DNA of 64,000 nt. It comes from Inonotus obliquus. Taxonomy: Eukaryota; Basidiomycota; Agaricomycetes; Hymenochaetales; Hymenochaetaceae. The notes below the pieces were generated by a model. It did not search any database, was not told the DNA's origin, and was given only the letters and a program-made list of their open reading frames with translations. Each line of letters opens with the position of its first letter. Position 1 is the first letter of the stretch. Position numbers and translations under genes: made by a program. The stretch spans positions 186,001 through 250,000 of the forward strand of contig JAJHTX010000006.1 of the NCBI GenBank assembly GCA_032164295.1, written 5' to 3'. Shown piece after piece: positions 34,654-46,128 of this stretch.

Positions 34654-37496
34654 TCAGCGAGAAGCGACTGGTTGTGCCGTTACTCCTGCTGGTTGCGTTG
34701 CTAATGCCGGAGTACTCAGCTGGGATGCGGGAGTGTGCCCAGACTTCTCGTATGGGTCATACATATAATCCCGCCGATCAAACGGCTCATTGTACATTCC
34801 TTTCGCACCGTCCAAGTTGCCATGCGAGTACGCATATTGCTGACTCGGGTCGGTGGTTGCAGCTGGGGCGTACATGGGAAGGCGGGGTGGCTTTGTCCAC
34901 AAGATGGAAGATCTGAAGTTCGAGTATGAACGTCCGGCCATGTATAATAATCCCTGATATCAAAAATGGTGGTCAGACTAATAGCGTCAGGAAAACCAAG
35001 TTCTGACACACCAGTTCAATCAGTTGCTGAACAAGCAATGCAGCGGCGTAAGGTGGCAATCTGTCCAATCATGATCGTTAGAAATGCTGGACCCATTTCA
35101 AGTTCGTGGAAATACGGACACAAGAGAATGTGTTGCCAAGTACCAAATGCGCGAGCCCTCGTAATTGAGGTTCTCGTCTAGAACATCATCCGATGCATTC
35201 GCATTGATCGCGGTGAACGCAACAATAAACGAGCCAATCACAAGCCTGCTTAACGTCTGTCCCCACTCATACTTGTCTAAAGATACACAAACAATGTCAG
35301 AACTGTAGCTTCAAACACCACAAACTGAAATATGCATTACCCCGTGGCGGCCATCTATTCATCAGATTCATTACCGCAAGCATAATAAGGATGACGCCAC
35401 CTGCTGCATAGAACCACAGTGCTGGAGTAGCGTTCGTCACGATTAGCTCTTCTGCAATCTCATTGAACGTCACGTTGTTCACCACCGTATAATTTGATGG
35501 GTCTCCGGTTAAGAATAGGTACATTTGCTCTCCTAGCAAGGTACCGTCTGGTGGATAAGATCTGAAATTCTGTTTTCACCCGACATATCAGCCACCAAAG
35601 TAGCTAGGCGGAGAAGAAAGATACGAACTGTGAGGACAACCCCGATCAAGTACATGTCCGCGACAAGGAGGTAATTGTATGTGAGGTTGAAATCATCCAG
35701 GCCGAAAGCATCGTCAACGCCCATATTCACAAACTCCACTAAGGAGTTCAGCGCTACTCCCGTCTTGTTTAGTTTCCGCTGGATATCACCGCCATAATCA
35801 CTCTCGTTCAGATATACTCCAAAACCCTTGGAGTCGAGCAACCCATGCGTCTCTCGAATGAATTGAAATGGAGTCTCCAACGCATCACCGATATTCTGGG
35901 AGAAAGAGTATCGTTAACTGGGAAACGGAAAAAACTACGACGAGAGCACTTACTCCGACTTTCAGCATCGCCGCTATACCTTGTAGAGTCACGATGAGTG
36001 CAGAGAGATAGAAAAACTGGATGAAAAACGCTGCCAGTGAGCGACGACTTCCGAGCGTGTCGGCTTTACTCGTCCCAAAGTAGAGGCTGAAGAGCAAGGC
36101 GAAGACCACGACACCACACAGGATGAGGCCGAGACTTTCGAAGCCGATGGAGACGTTCCCGACAACGAACTGGAAGCCATTCGTGATCCTATCGAGGCCG
36201 CCACCAAGAATGATGATGAACACGGTAGCACCGCGCTCATAGACTTTCTGAGCGGGATAGCGCACACGACCGGGCAGTGACGCTGCGACAAAGTGCGAAG
36301 TAACTTCGATCAGAAAGGGCATGTACCAGAGCGCGATCTTTGCAATCTGGTCGCCTTTGTCTGGCTGCTTGCCAATCACGGCGTATGCGGTGAAGTAGCA
36401 GAGCGATGAAAAAGCGAGTGTCCCTATATGCACGAGGAAGGACGGGAGGCGTATGGGTCTTCTTTCTCCTTGGACTACTTCTTTACTGTGACGCAGCGCA
36501 TGGTAGAACGCTGAAAGAAAAGTGTCACGACATCTGACTTTTGAGAAACCCTTTGGTCTACTCACCAAGAAGATACTGCACCAAAAGCAGCAAGCGACTG
36601 AATCCCATTGTCAACGATATTCCCCTGGCGTTCAGAGTCGGCAGACGTTTATTCCGGAACCATGCAACGGCTACATCGTGCGAAGAGGCTAGATTCGCAA
36701 TTTGGAGATCTACTAACTTCCTCTCTTCCGCCGAAGTGTCTAGAATCCCGTGCGTCACGTCGAAATTATTCGTAAATGCTGCGAGGGCACAGAAGATGAG
36801 GAGTTGGAAAAATGCAAAGGCCCTATGCATCCAATCGGACTGGCGGAAGCGGACATTGTATGCCACTTGACTTGCCCAGACCCACCAGACAAGACCGAAG
36901 AAACTCAGGTAAGACGTTACACTCTAAAAAGTACTAATCAGCCATTCTCCATACCAATTTCAAGCAACATTGCTCACGGTCATGTCAAGAATAGGCGTTC
37001 CATCGCTGTATCGAATACAATAGTCAGGCCTCGCAAAATCAGCCTCGCATTCAACGGAACTCACGTCAGACTAGAAAATGTCGTTGTCATGGCCAGCTCA
37101 AGTAGCTAGAAAAATATATGGTGAGTCAGTGAGTATACAAGGCTCAATATTTCCACACACCAAATCGTTCCACGGCAGTTCTGCAGAATACACCACATAC
37201 TCGTCGGGACGGTATTTCTACGAAGAATCAGATGAATAGTCGTAGAATGCACGAGACCATTTACAATCTCCGGTTTGGGCTCTGGTTCAGGCTCTTCTAT
37301 CGGTTTGAATGGCGATCGCGTTAGCGGCACAAGGCTGCTCTTTCTTTCGTTGTACAAGTCAACACTGAATGAGACAACAGGTCAATTCTGGCTTAGATAA
37401 GGGGTAAGAGAACACTTACTCCTCCTCAGCAGATGACTCTTTCCTCAACGTCGAGAGCGGTCGACTTCTGCGACGCTCGACTTTCTCTAACTCCAT
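34654..37496 (-). CDS. LtrA-family membrane protein, copy A (C-terminal frame disturbed)
   Basis: The family is low temperature requirement A (PF06772), multi-pass membrane proteins of unclear function. ATG at 37496 (MELEKVERRRSRPLSTLRKE) begins a charged N-terminus, then the segment L-L-E-L-A-M-T-T-T-F and a long series of helices. Recognisable blocks are V-R-F-R-Q-S-D-W, L-P-T-L-N-A-R-G-I-S-L-T, L-F-S-L-Y-F-G-T-S-K-A-D and I-V-T-L-Q-G-I-A-A-M-L. Near 35050-35130 the last luminal loop is 4 nt shorter than in copy C and hits a stop (F-P-R-T-stop). I found no intron that restores the frame. The C-terminal exon (MAGRSYSNFRSS) is still readable, so the damage is local. It may be a slightly truncated but otherwise working gene. 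Confidence 0.8.
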
Positions 37497-38510
37497 GTCT
37501 AAAGAGACGGTCTTCGAGATGAATTGAGACGTAGACCAACAGGAAGAGCTGAACTAAAGAGTCGTGTGCAATATTCCGTCCATCCCCGAGCGATAGTGAT
37601 ATCCAAGTTATCATAGTTACGTGTCTAGGTCTAGGACTCGGGCGCTGGCACAGGTCCGCAAGTGAGGCTAAGTAAAAAAAGGTACAAACTCATCAATGAT
37701 CGTCGATCTTTCGCATCGGAACCAATCAATGAATCAACAAGTAAGAAACACTTCACCTATAATAGGGAAAGGACGTCAATCCCCATCACTTCAGCGGTAC
37801 TTTCGTTTCTAAGCCGAAGCCTTCATAAATGCGCATTGGTGGCAGAGATCAGACTAGATCAGAAGGCTCAGTGCAAAACCACCGCTACTTGACGCCTTAG
37901 ACGCCCATTGATCCCCTTGCCGACACCGTCTTCTGCCCGTCTACCGAACCCAAGATAGCCAAGCGTATTGATGAGATTTCAGCATGACTCAAAGGAGTAG
38001 TCTGCAACACAGCGATGTGTAGATTTAGTACGCAGGATAAGCGTCTAGAAGCATTAAGATTGTAGACATACCTGTGCAATCTACAGCCCAAGACTTCTGC
38101 ACGGCACGGATTCAGACGTCTTACGACTTTCGAGGGAGATGAGCCTCCCAGAGCAAGTTGTGCATTCAAAGACTACGCAAGCAAAAATCTCACAAGCGAG
38201 TGCGGAAGTAAACATAGCAGCGCCAGAAAACAAGTTCGCAGCTCGCGTTCGTCTCGGTTGCAGCATCACGTGGTTCCGTTGGGGACATCATATACTACAT
38301 TTTTTCGAACAAACTAAATATCGATATAACCACCACAGATATGTATGAATAAATAGAGGAATACACCAGATCACCTTGCAAGAAATGGTCTATAGAAGGT
38401 CTGCAACAATGAAAACCCAGGGAAAACGTGAATCGAACAAGATTGAATACCAACGAACTTGCTTTATAGCCTTTTAACCCGCATTTCGCTACTCCGGAGT
38501 TTAGCGCAGC
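37497..38510. other. Intergenic region of the LtrA array
   Basis: No gene recognised. It separates copies A and B. Confidence 0.35.
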
Positions 38511-41500
38511 TTAATTAGATATAGGTGACTTGATTGAACTCTCCGAAGACGATTTTCGAAAGGTCCGACGTATATTTCTAGGCGCTCCCACAGGCGGACT
38601 ACCAGTCATAGTAGCGTCCGCAGAAGTTACGGGATCGTAATCCGTCTTCTCCTACGGGTGTCTCGTTAATTGGACTGTTCATCATAGATCCTTTTGGTCC
38701 CGACGTACTTCGGGAAGGGGAATAGAGGTGCTAGAATCGATATCTTTACGACCAGCTCGGAGTGAGAGTATCTGGTTTGAAGAAATGGTCAGGTTGACAT
38801 TTCCATCTAGAACTCCATACTCGACCCTACCAATTCAATCAGCTGCTGAATAACTAACGCTCCGGCATAAGGTACCAATCTATTGGATCCATCGAACTTG
38901 TCAACAAAATTTGTTTTATTGCAAAGCGGAGTAGGCATGAAACATACATAAGGGAGTGTGTGACCAGGTACCAGATATGCGAACCTTGGTACGTGAAGTC
39001 CTCACTGAGTACATCGCCTGAGGCATGCGCATATATTGCGGAGAAAGCGATAATAAGCGAACCCATGGCAAATCTGCTGATGGTTTGTCCTAATTCGTAT
39101 TTGGCTAGAAAAGGTGAAATAACGTTGTCAGGTGCACGCCACGAGGTACCAGCTGAAATATGAATACCTTGAGGCGGACACCTGTTAATCAAATTCATTA
39201 CAGCGAGCATGATAAGGACGAGGCCGCCCGCAGCGTAGAACCATAACGCCGGAGTTGCGTTCGTCCTGACGATCTTTTCTGCGATGTCCTTGAAGGTCAT
39301 ATTGTTCACTATCGCATAATCATCAACATCTGCAAAAATGAATGTACAGGAAAATACCGGTCCTTTAAACAGTACCGTTCCTTTGAACACCATGGCTTTT
39401 CTCACTCAATTCTTCACTTATCAACTCAGAAAAATGCATGTACTAAAGGATAGTATGTATCACATAGTCTGCAAACTTACAAGGAATTTGAGCAAGCTGT
39501 TGAGTCTAGAAACATTATACAGTGCGGATATTTGGTGAAATTCACAGACCTGAGTCGAAACCAATTCCTCTTGCAATTTCCCCTGTTATTTAACTGTATG
39601 GATAACCTGATACTCTAAAAGTATGCTACATATTCTACTTTCACTCCAAGTTTCAGGGAGAAACTGCTGCTCAATCAATTAATATTGTAAGAAAATCTCA
39701 AGAGTGTGATAGTCAAAATGATCGGCGTGCTGACAAAATAGGATATCTCGGCAACTCATTACAACCGGAGTGTAATTGATATTGGCGTGACATTACGTCA
39801 CAAGGTGTTCAAAGGAGTCGTCTTCCGTGACAGGAGCCCTTGTTTCTTTCCAGGTCCATATCTATTTTTCTAGCACACCTTCCGGCTTAGAAAAAAATCA
39901 GCATGTGTCTCCTATAGTATACTCCATGAAAATGTACTTTAATTGTAGAAAATTTGTGTGTGGAAAGACCTGGGGGCAAGTTTGTAATTGGTGTTTAAAG
40001 GAACGGTATTTTCCTGTAGTCATTTCCGCATTCAGCGCAGAACCTTCATCTTGGAAGGCTTCAAAGTTCTGTAGTCTTGAGGTATGACTATATGTGAGTT
40101 GAGACTAGCAAGATTGGGACGAACCGCGAGGACAGTAAAGATGATGGCCAGGTCCGCATTAAAGACAAAATTGTATGTCAGGTTGTAGTCCGTCAAATTT
40201 ACGGCCAGTTCAACACCGAAATTGATAAATTCAAGAAGAGTAGGCAGCGCAACACCCGTCTTGTTCAGCCTGTCTCTTAAATCGTAGTCGTAATCGCCTT
40301 CAGTCAGGTTCACACCGAAGCCCTTGGACTCCAACAACATCTTCGTTTTGCTTTGGAAGCGGAATGGCGTCTCCAGCGCGCTACCGATATTCTGGGAAGA
40401 AAAAGTGGAAGAATGAGGCATGAACACTCGACCCATATGAACAATCCTGTAGCAGTGACTTACCCCAGCCTCCAACATTGCCGCGATACCTTGCAGGGTC
40501 ACTATGAGGGCGGAGAGGTAAAAGAATTGGAAAAAGAATAACGCCAAAGCACGGCGATTTCCAAGTGCATCACCCTTGCTCGTACCGAAATAGAGGCTGG
40601 AAAGCAACGCAAAATCACGACTCCACACAGAATAACCCCAAGACGCTCGAATTGGATGGCTACGTTTCCGACAATGTACTTAAAACCCTTAGTGATCTTA
40701 TCGAGTCCACCACCGAGGGTGATGATGAACACAGTAGCACTGCGCTCATAAATCATTCTGGCCGGATATCGCACGCGTCCCGGTAATATTGCGGCAATGA
40801 AGTGCGAGGCAACTTCAGCAAGCAGAGGGGTGTACCAGAGCGCGAGTTTTGCGATGTGGTCACCCCTGTCGGGATCCTTGCCAATCACTCCGTACGCGAT
40901 GAAATAAGACAGTGAAGAAAATACGAGTGTGCCGATGTGGACGAGAAAGGCTGGGCGACGTAGTGGCCGCGACTCTCCTCGGTTGGGTTCTTTGCTGTAA
41001 CGCCACGCGTGGAAGAATGCTGAACAAGACAACGATAAGCACACATGCCTTGCTTGGTGTCTCTTCCCCACTCACCAAGCGAATATTGAATGAGAAGCAA
41101 CAAGCGACTGAACCCCATCGTCAAAGAGATTCCCCTTGCGTTCAGTGTCGGCAACCGATGGTTTCGAAACCTCGCCACAGCCAGATCCTGTTTACTATAG
41201 AAATATTTCAACTCGAGGTCTTCCAGCTGCTTCTCCTCCGCTGAGTTGTCCTTGACACCATTTGTAACATCGAATTTATTCGTGAATGCTGCGAGCGCGC
41301 AGAAAATGACCAGCTGGAAAAATGCGAAAATGCGGTGTAGCCAGTCCGATTGACGGAAGCGGACATTGTATGCGACTTGACTCGCCCAGACCCACCACAC
41401 GAGGGCGAAGAATCCCAGATAAGAGGAGACATTCTGTCACACGTCAGGCAACAGTCTCTCGAAAATGCAAATACAAATCAGAAACTCACGGAGGCTTCAA

Positions 41501-41990
41501 GAATAGGCGTGCCATCACTATCAAGATTCGTCAAATCCGGATGAAATGGCTTCAAAATGAGTGTATCTCTTGTCAAGCCAGCAAATGCCGTCGTCATGGA
41601 TATCTCCAGTAACTGGAGGACAAATTGTAAGACAGAGGTCTGAGCAAGAGGCCGAGGTAGGACACACCAGGTCGCTCCATGGTAGTTCAGTTACATAAAC
41701 CACGTATTCGTCAGGACAGTATTTCTATGCGACCCTGTTAGGTGAAGTACAATGGTTTGAGAAGCCGTGCTCACAATCTCTGGCTCTGGCTCTGACTCTG
41801 GTTCTTCCGATCGTTTGAGCGGGGATTGCGTCAGAGGCACAAGGCTACTTGTTCGTTCTTTGGCTAGTGCAATCCTGGGTAATGCAGGTGGATCAGGGAG
41901 CAATGGAAGAGTAACCGACTCTATCGCGGCAGAAACCTCTTTCGTCATTTCTGGCCTAGCGTCTTGAACTCCGGTATACTCGGTGTCCAT
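38511..41990 (-). pseudogene. LtrA-family membrane protein, copy B (pseudogene)
   Basis: Same family and exon plan as copies A and C, starting at 41990 (MDTEYTGVQDARPEM). Lesions: a run of five A in copy C is four in B at 40611-40614, which shifts the frame right after C-G-V-V-I. A second shift lies near 38905-38920, where B reads K-Q-I-L-L-T-S-S-M-D instead of the D-K-F-D-V-S-N of copy C. A 670-bp MITE lies in the coding exon at 39345-40018. The donor of the short intron after G-L-T (GTGAG in A and C) is AAGAG in B. Remaining blocks such as V-R-F-R-Q-S-D-W-L-H and L-P-T-L-N-A-R-G are well kept, so the decay is recent. Confidence 0.85.
39345..40018. mobile_element. MITE with 27-bp terminal inverted repeats
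   Basis: The left end TACAGGAAAATACCGG... (39345-39371) and the right end (39992-40018) are inverted copies with a single mismatch. Outer TA dinucleotides flank CAGG...CCTG, so a TA target duplication with a 670-bp element is the simplest reading. That is the insertion pattern of Tc1/mariner-pogo elements. A second copy of the inner motif (ACCGTTCCTTT) follows the left end in direct orientation. No open reading frame could encode a transposase, so this is a non-autonomous element. The corresponding exon in copy C lacks it. Confidence 0.85.
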
Positions 41991-42151
41991 ATCTCAGGAC
42001 ACAATGGCCGATGGATTCTATCTTCCGAATTGGAGCGGGTCAGAAAGAGGTTGAAGGAGAGGTTTGGACAGAGGCTCACAGCACAGTCGGTGCATTATAT
42101 GATGAGATTGAACCGTTGACAACTATCATAGCGAGGTGTTAACATCCGTAG

Positions 42152-42177
42152 TCGTATAGAGGAATAGGATGGACATC
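42152..42177 (+). repeat. Direct repeat, unit 1
   Basis: A motif beginning GTATAGAGGAATAGGATGGA occurs here and again at 42433, about 280 bp apart, with one or two changes at the end. It is upstream of the middle LtrA copy. Confidence 0.6.
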
Positions 42178-42432
42178 ACCCGCTGTGGCACTCCCCACCG
42201 AGGCGTCGAAATGTATATGGTAGGCATACGGTCCTATAGATGTGATGATGATGATCTCTGTCCACGGCATGTAGAAAAAGCTCATCCTCCAGCGCTCCTA
42301 TGGATGTTGTTTGACTGATGCCGTGACTGCATGGAAGATCTGGTAAAAATCACGTCGTGGCTATTGATGTCGGTGACCTGCATATAGTATCGTAAAGTAC
42401 AGATTTTGGTATACAGACACGTTCTGTGTTTG

Positions 42433-42458
42433 TATAGAGGAATAGGATGGACTTCACA
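42433..42458 (+). repeat. Direct repeat, unit 2
   Basis: Second copy of the GTATAGAGGAATAGGATGGA motif, partner of 42152. Confidence 0.6.
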
Positions 42459-43242
42459 GTACAGAATGAGATTGAAATTCGTGCGTAAATGGCATACACA
42501 CAGTTATGCGAGGAGGATCAGCTGCGTCCGCAGGTGTCATTGTGATTCTGAAGACGATTATCGTAACAATCACGTCCATATCGTGTGCTCTTCGGCTAGG
42601 AGGTGAGTACTTTGATGGTATGGAAGTGAATGCTCATAACACGTTGCATCGTAGAACGCGAGTCTTGCCTATCCAATCGTGGACCGAACCTAGACTGGAC
42701 CGGGTCCAATCCGATGCGGAGACTGTGCAGTCGGATCCTACCGACTGGACCCTGGACCGGAATTTTGCCACTTCCAGAAGACTTTTCGGTCCACATGTAG
42801 AATTTCGGCTTCAAAACTTTCTATATATGACAGGCTGAACGAAAATAGGCATGCCCAACTTGGTTTACTCAGTGGTGGCTTATGGGGGGGCTACCTTACA
42901 GACATACAAAAAATATCTACGAAAGGTATTTTAGGTATTATTTATGGTCGAAAGCCCGGACCCTGGTCTGGATAACACAACATATAGCAACGCTAGAAAT
43001 TCGCTTTCGCCTCCGATGCAGCATCACATAGTAAACGGGGATTTGCTCTGACAACAATGCAAAAAGTCTAGTCTAGGAATAAATAGAGGAATACAACAAA
43101 TTGCTAAGCAAGAAATGGTCGACAGAACCTCTGCAACAGCGAAATCCCAGGTGAAAAAATCGAACGAGAATTAAACCCAACGAGCCAGCTTCATAATTTT
43201 ATAGCCCACTGCATAAACCGTAACTCCGGAGCAAAGCGCAAT

Positions 43243-46128
43243 TTAACGAGATATAAGGGGCTGAATTGAGCTGTCCGAAGACGTTTGACGAAAGGCCCGA
43301 CGTATATTCTGAGGTGCTGCCAATGGCGGACTACCAGTTACAGCAGCACCCGCAGAAGATACGGGATTGTAATCCGTCTTCTCATACGGGTCATATATCG
43401 TGTCGCGCTGATTGAACGGTTCATCATACATCCTTCTGGTCCCGTCATCGTTCCCATACGAGTATTGATATCGTTGACTCGGATCGGCATCGGCAGTTCG
43501 TGTGTACGAAACGGTCCGCGGCACCTTCGATAAGAAAATAGAGGTGCTAAAGTTGGTGTATGAACGACCGGCCATGTGTAAGAGAATCTGGTTTGAAGAA
43601 TGGTCAGATTAGCACTTCTAGGAATCCATTCCTAAACCTACTAGTTCAATCATCTGCTCGAGAATGAGTGCTCCGGCATATGGTGGCAAGCTATTGGATA
43701 CATCGAACTTGTCAGTAACATTCGTTCCAAAGCGTAGTGGGTATGAAACATACACGAGGGAGTGTGTGGCCAGGTACCAGATACGCGAGCCTTGGTATGT
43801 GAAGTCGTCGCTCAGGACATCGTTCGACGCATTCATATCTATTGCAGTGAACGCAATGATGGCCGAACCTATGACAAACCTGCTGATGGTTTGTCCCCAT
43901 TCGTATTTATCTGAAAAAGGTGAAACAGCGTTGTCAGGTACACGCCACCACAAGGTACTAGCCGAGATATGATTTGATTATGTACCTCGAGGTGGACACC
44001 TATTGATCAGATTCATCACAGCGAGCATGACAAGGACGAGACCGCCTGCCGCGTAGAACCACAGCGCAGGAGTCGCATTCGTCGTGATGATATCTTCTGC
44101 GATGTCGTTGAAGGTAACGTTGTTCACCATTGTATAGTTCCACATATCTGCATCATAAAATGCATTCATTTTTGCATTTAGAAGTGAGTCGGCCTCTGGC
44201 AGGGCGTTAAAGTTCTGTAGTCGTGAGGTATGATTATATGAGGGTTGAGACTAGCGAGATTGGGACGAACCGCGAGGACAGTAGAAATGATATACATGTC
44301 CGCTTGAAGGACATAATTGTATGTCAGGTTGTAGTCCGTCATATTTACGGCCAGTTCAACACCGATATTGATAAATTCAAGAAGAGTAGGCAGCGCAACA
44401 CCCGTCTTGTTCAGCCTGCGTTGGAAATCATAGTCGTAATCGTCTTCAGTCAGATTCGCACCGAAGCCCTTGGACTCCAACAACGTCTTCGTTGCGCTCA
44501 CGAAGCGGAATGGCGTCTCCAGTGCGCTACCGATATTCTGAGAAGGAAAATTGGAATGAGTCATCTGTACGAACAATCCTGTAGCAATGACTTACCCCAG
44601 CTTCTAACATTGCCGCGATACCTTGCAACGTCACGATGAGAGCGGAGAGGTAGAAAAAATGGAAAAAGAATAACGCCAGAGCACGACGGCTGCCAAGTCC
44701 ATCACCCTTGCTCGTACCAAAATAGAGGCTGAATAGCAAAGCAAAAATCACGACACCACACAGTATAAGACCAAGACTCTCAAGACCAATAGATACGTTT
44801 CCGACAATGTACTGGAAGCCGTTGGTGATCTTATCGAGTCCACCGCCGAGGATGATGATGAACACCGTAGCGCCGCGCTCATAAATCATTCTGGCCGGAT
44901 ATCGCACGCGTCCCGGTAATGATGCGGCAACGAAGTGTGAGGCAACTTCAGCCAGAAGAGGCGTATACCAAAGTACGAGTTTTGAAATGTGGTCACCCTT
45001 GTCGGGATCCTTGCCAATCACGCCGTATGCGATGAAATAGCACAGCGAAGAAAACACGAGTGTCCCGATGTGGACGAGAAAGGCCCGGCGACGTAGTGGC
45101 CGCGACTCTCCTTGGTTGGGTTCCTTGCTGTGACGCAATGCGTGGACGAATGCTGAATCACATAGCCATAAGTACGCACGTCTCTCCCAGTATCTGTTCT
45201 CTACTCACCAAGTAGGTATTGCACCAGGAGCAATAGGCGACTGAATGCCATCGTCAAAGAGATCCCCCTCGCGTTTAGTGTCGGCAGCCGATTGTTCCGA
45301 AAATTCGCTGCAGCTAGTTCCTGTTGGCTGTAGAAGTCTGCCATCCGGAGGTCCTCCATCAGCTTGTCCTCCGCTGAGTTATCCTTGATACCATTTGTAA
45401 CGTCGAAGTTATTCGTGAATGCTGCGAGCGCGCAGAAAATGACCAGCTGGAAAAATGCGAAAATGCGGTGTAGCCAGTCCGATTGACGGAAGCGGACATT
45501 GTATGCGACTTGACTCGCCCAGACCCACCACACGAGGGCGAAGAATCCTAGATAAGAGGAGACATTCTGTCACACGTCAGGCGACAGTCTCTCGAAAATG
45601 CAAATACAAATCAGAAACTCACGGAGGCTTCAAGAATAGGCGTGCCATCACTATCAAGACTCATTAGGTCCAGATGAAATGACATTAAGGTTAGTATATC
45701 TCACGTCAAGCTAGCAAATGCCGTCGTCATGGCTATCTCCAGTAACTGGAGGACAATTTGTAAGACAGCGACCTGAGCAAGACCGACGTAGGACACACCA
45801 GGTCACTCCATGGTAGTTCAGTAACATAAACCACGTATTCGTCAGGTCGGTATTTCTATGCGAGTAGGTTAGGCAAGTATAATGGTTTGTGAAGTTGTGC
45901 TTACAATCTCTGGCTCTGGTTCTGACTCCGGTTCTTCCGATCGTTTGAACGGGGATCGCGTCAGAGGCACAAGACTACTTGTTCTTTCTTTAGCTAGTGC
46001 AATCCTGGATAATGCAGGTGGTCAGTTCACCACAAATCAGATTATAGAAGAGCAACCGACTCTTCCGCTGAAGACTCTTTCCTCATTGTTGGTCTAGCAT
46101 CTTGAACTCCGGCATACTCGGTGTCCAT
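43243..46128 (-). CDS. LtrA-family membrane protein, copy C (intact)
   Basis: ATG at 46128 gives MDTEYAGVQDARPTMRKESS. An intron with donor GTCGGT removes an in-frame stop at 46042-46044 and rejoins A-E-E-I-A-L-A-K-E-R. The segment L-E-I-A-M-T-T-A-F-A-S-L-T then ends at a 46-nt intron with an ACTAAC branch site. The membrane body contains R-F-R-Q-S-D-W-L-H-R, N-A-R-G-I-S-L-T-M-A, F-A-L-L-F-S-L-Y-F-G-T-S-K-G-D and T-N-A-T-P-A-L-W-F-Y-A-A-G-G. It finishes with a tail of about 110 residues starting M-A-G-R-S-Y-T-N-F. No lesion was found. Domain PF06772 has no settled function. This is the best reference copy for the triplet. Confidence 0.85.

Larger units (their letters stand above)
41991..43242. 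other. Intergenic region of the LtrA array
   Basis: Contains the direct repeat noted at 42152 and 42433. Small frames here are not supported. Confidence 0.35.

Noticed and set aside
46042..46044. In-frame stop in LtrA copy C, suggesting a third pseudogene
   Set aside because: An intron with donor GTCGGT and acceptor CCAG removes it and keeps the frame, at the same place as an intron in copy A.
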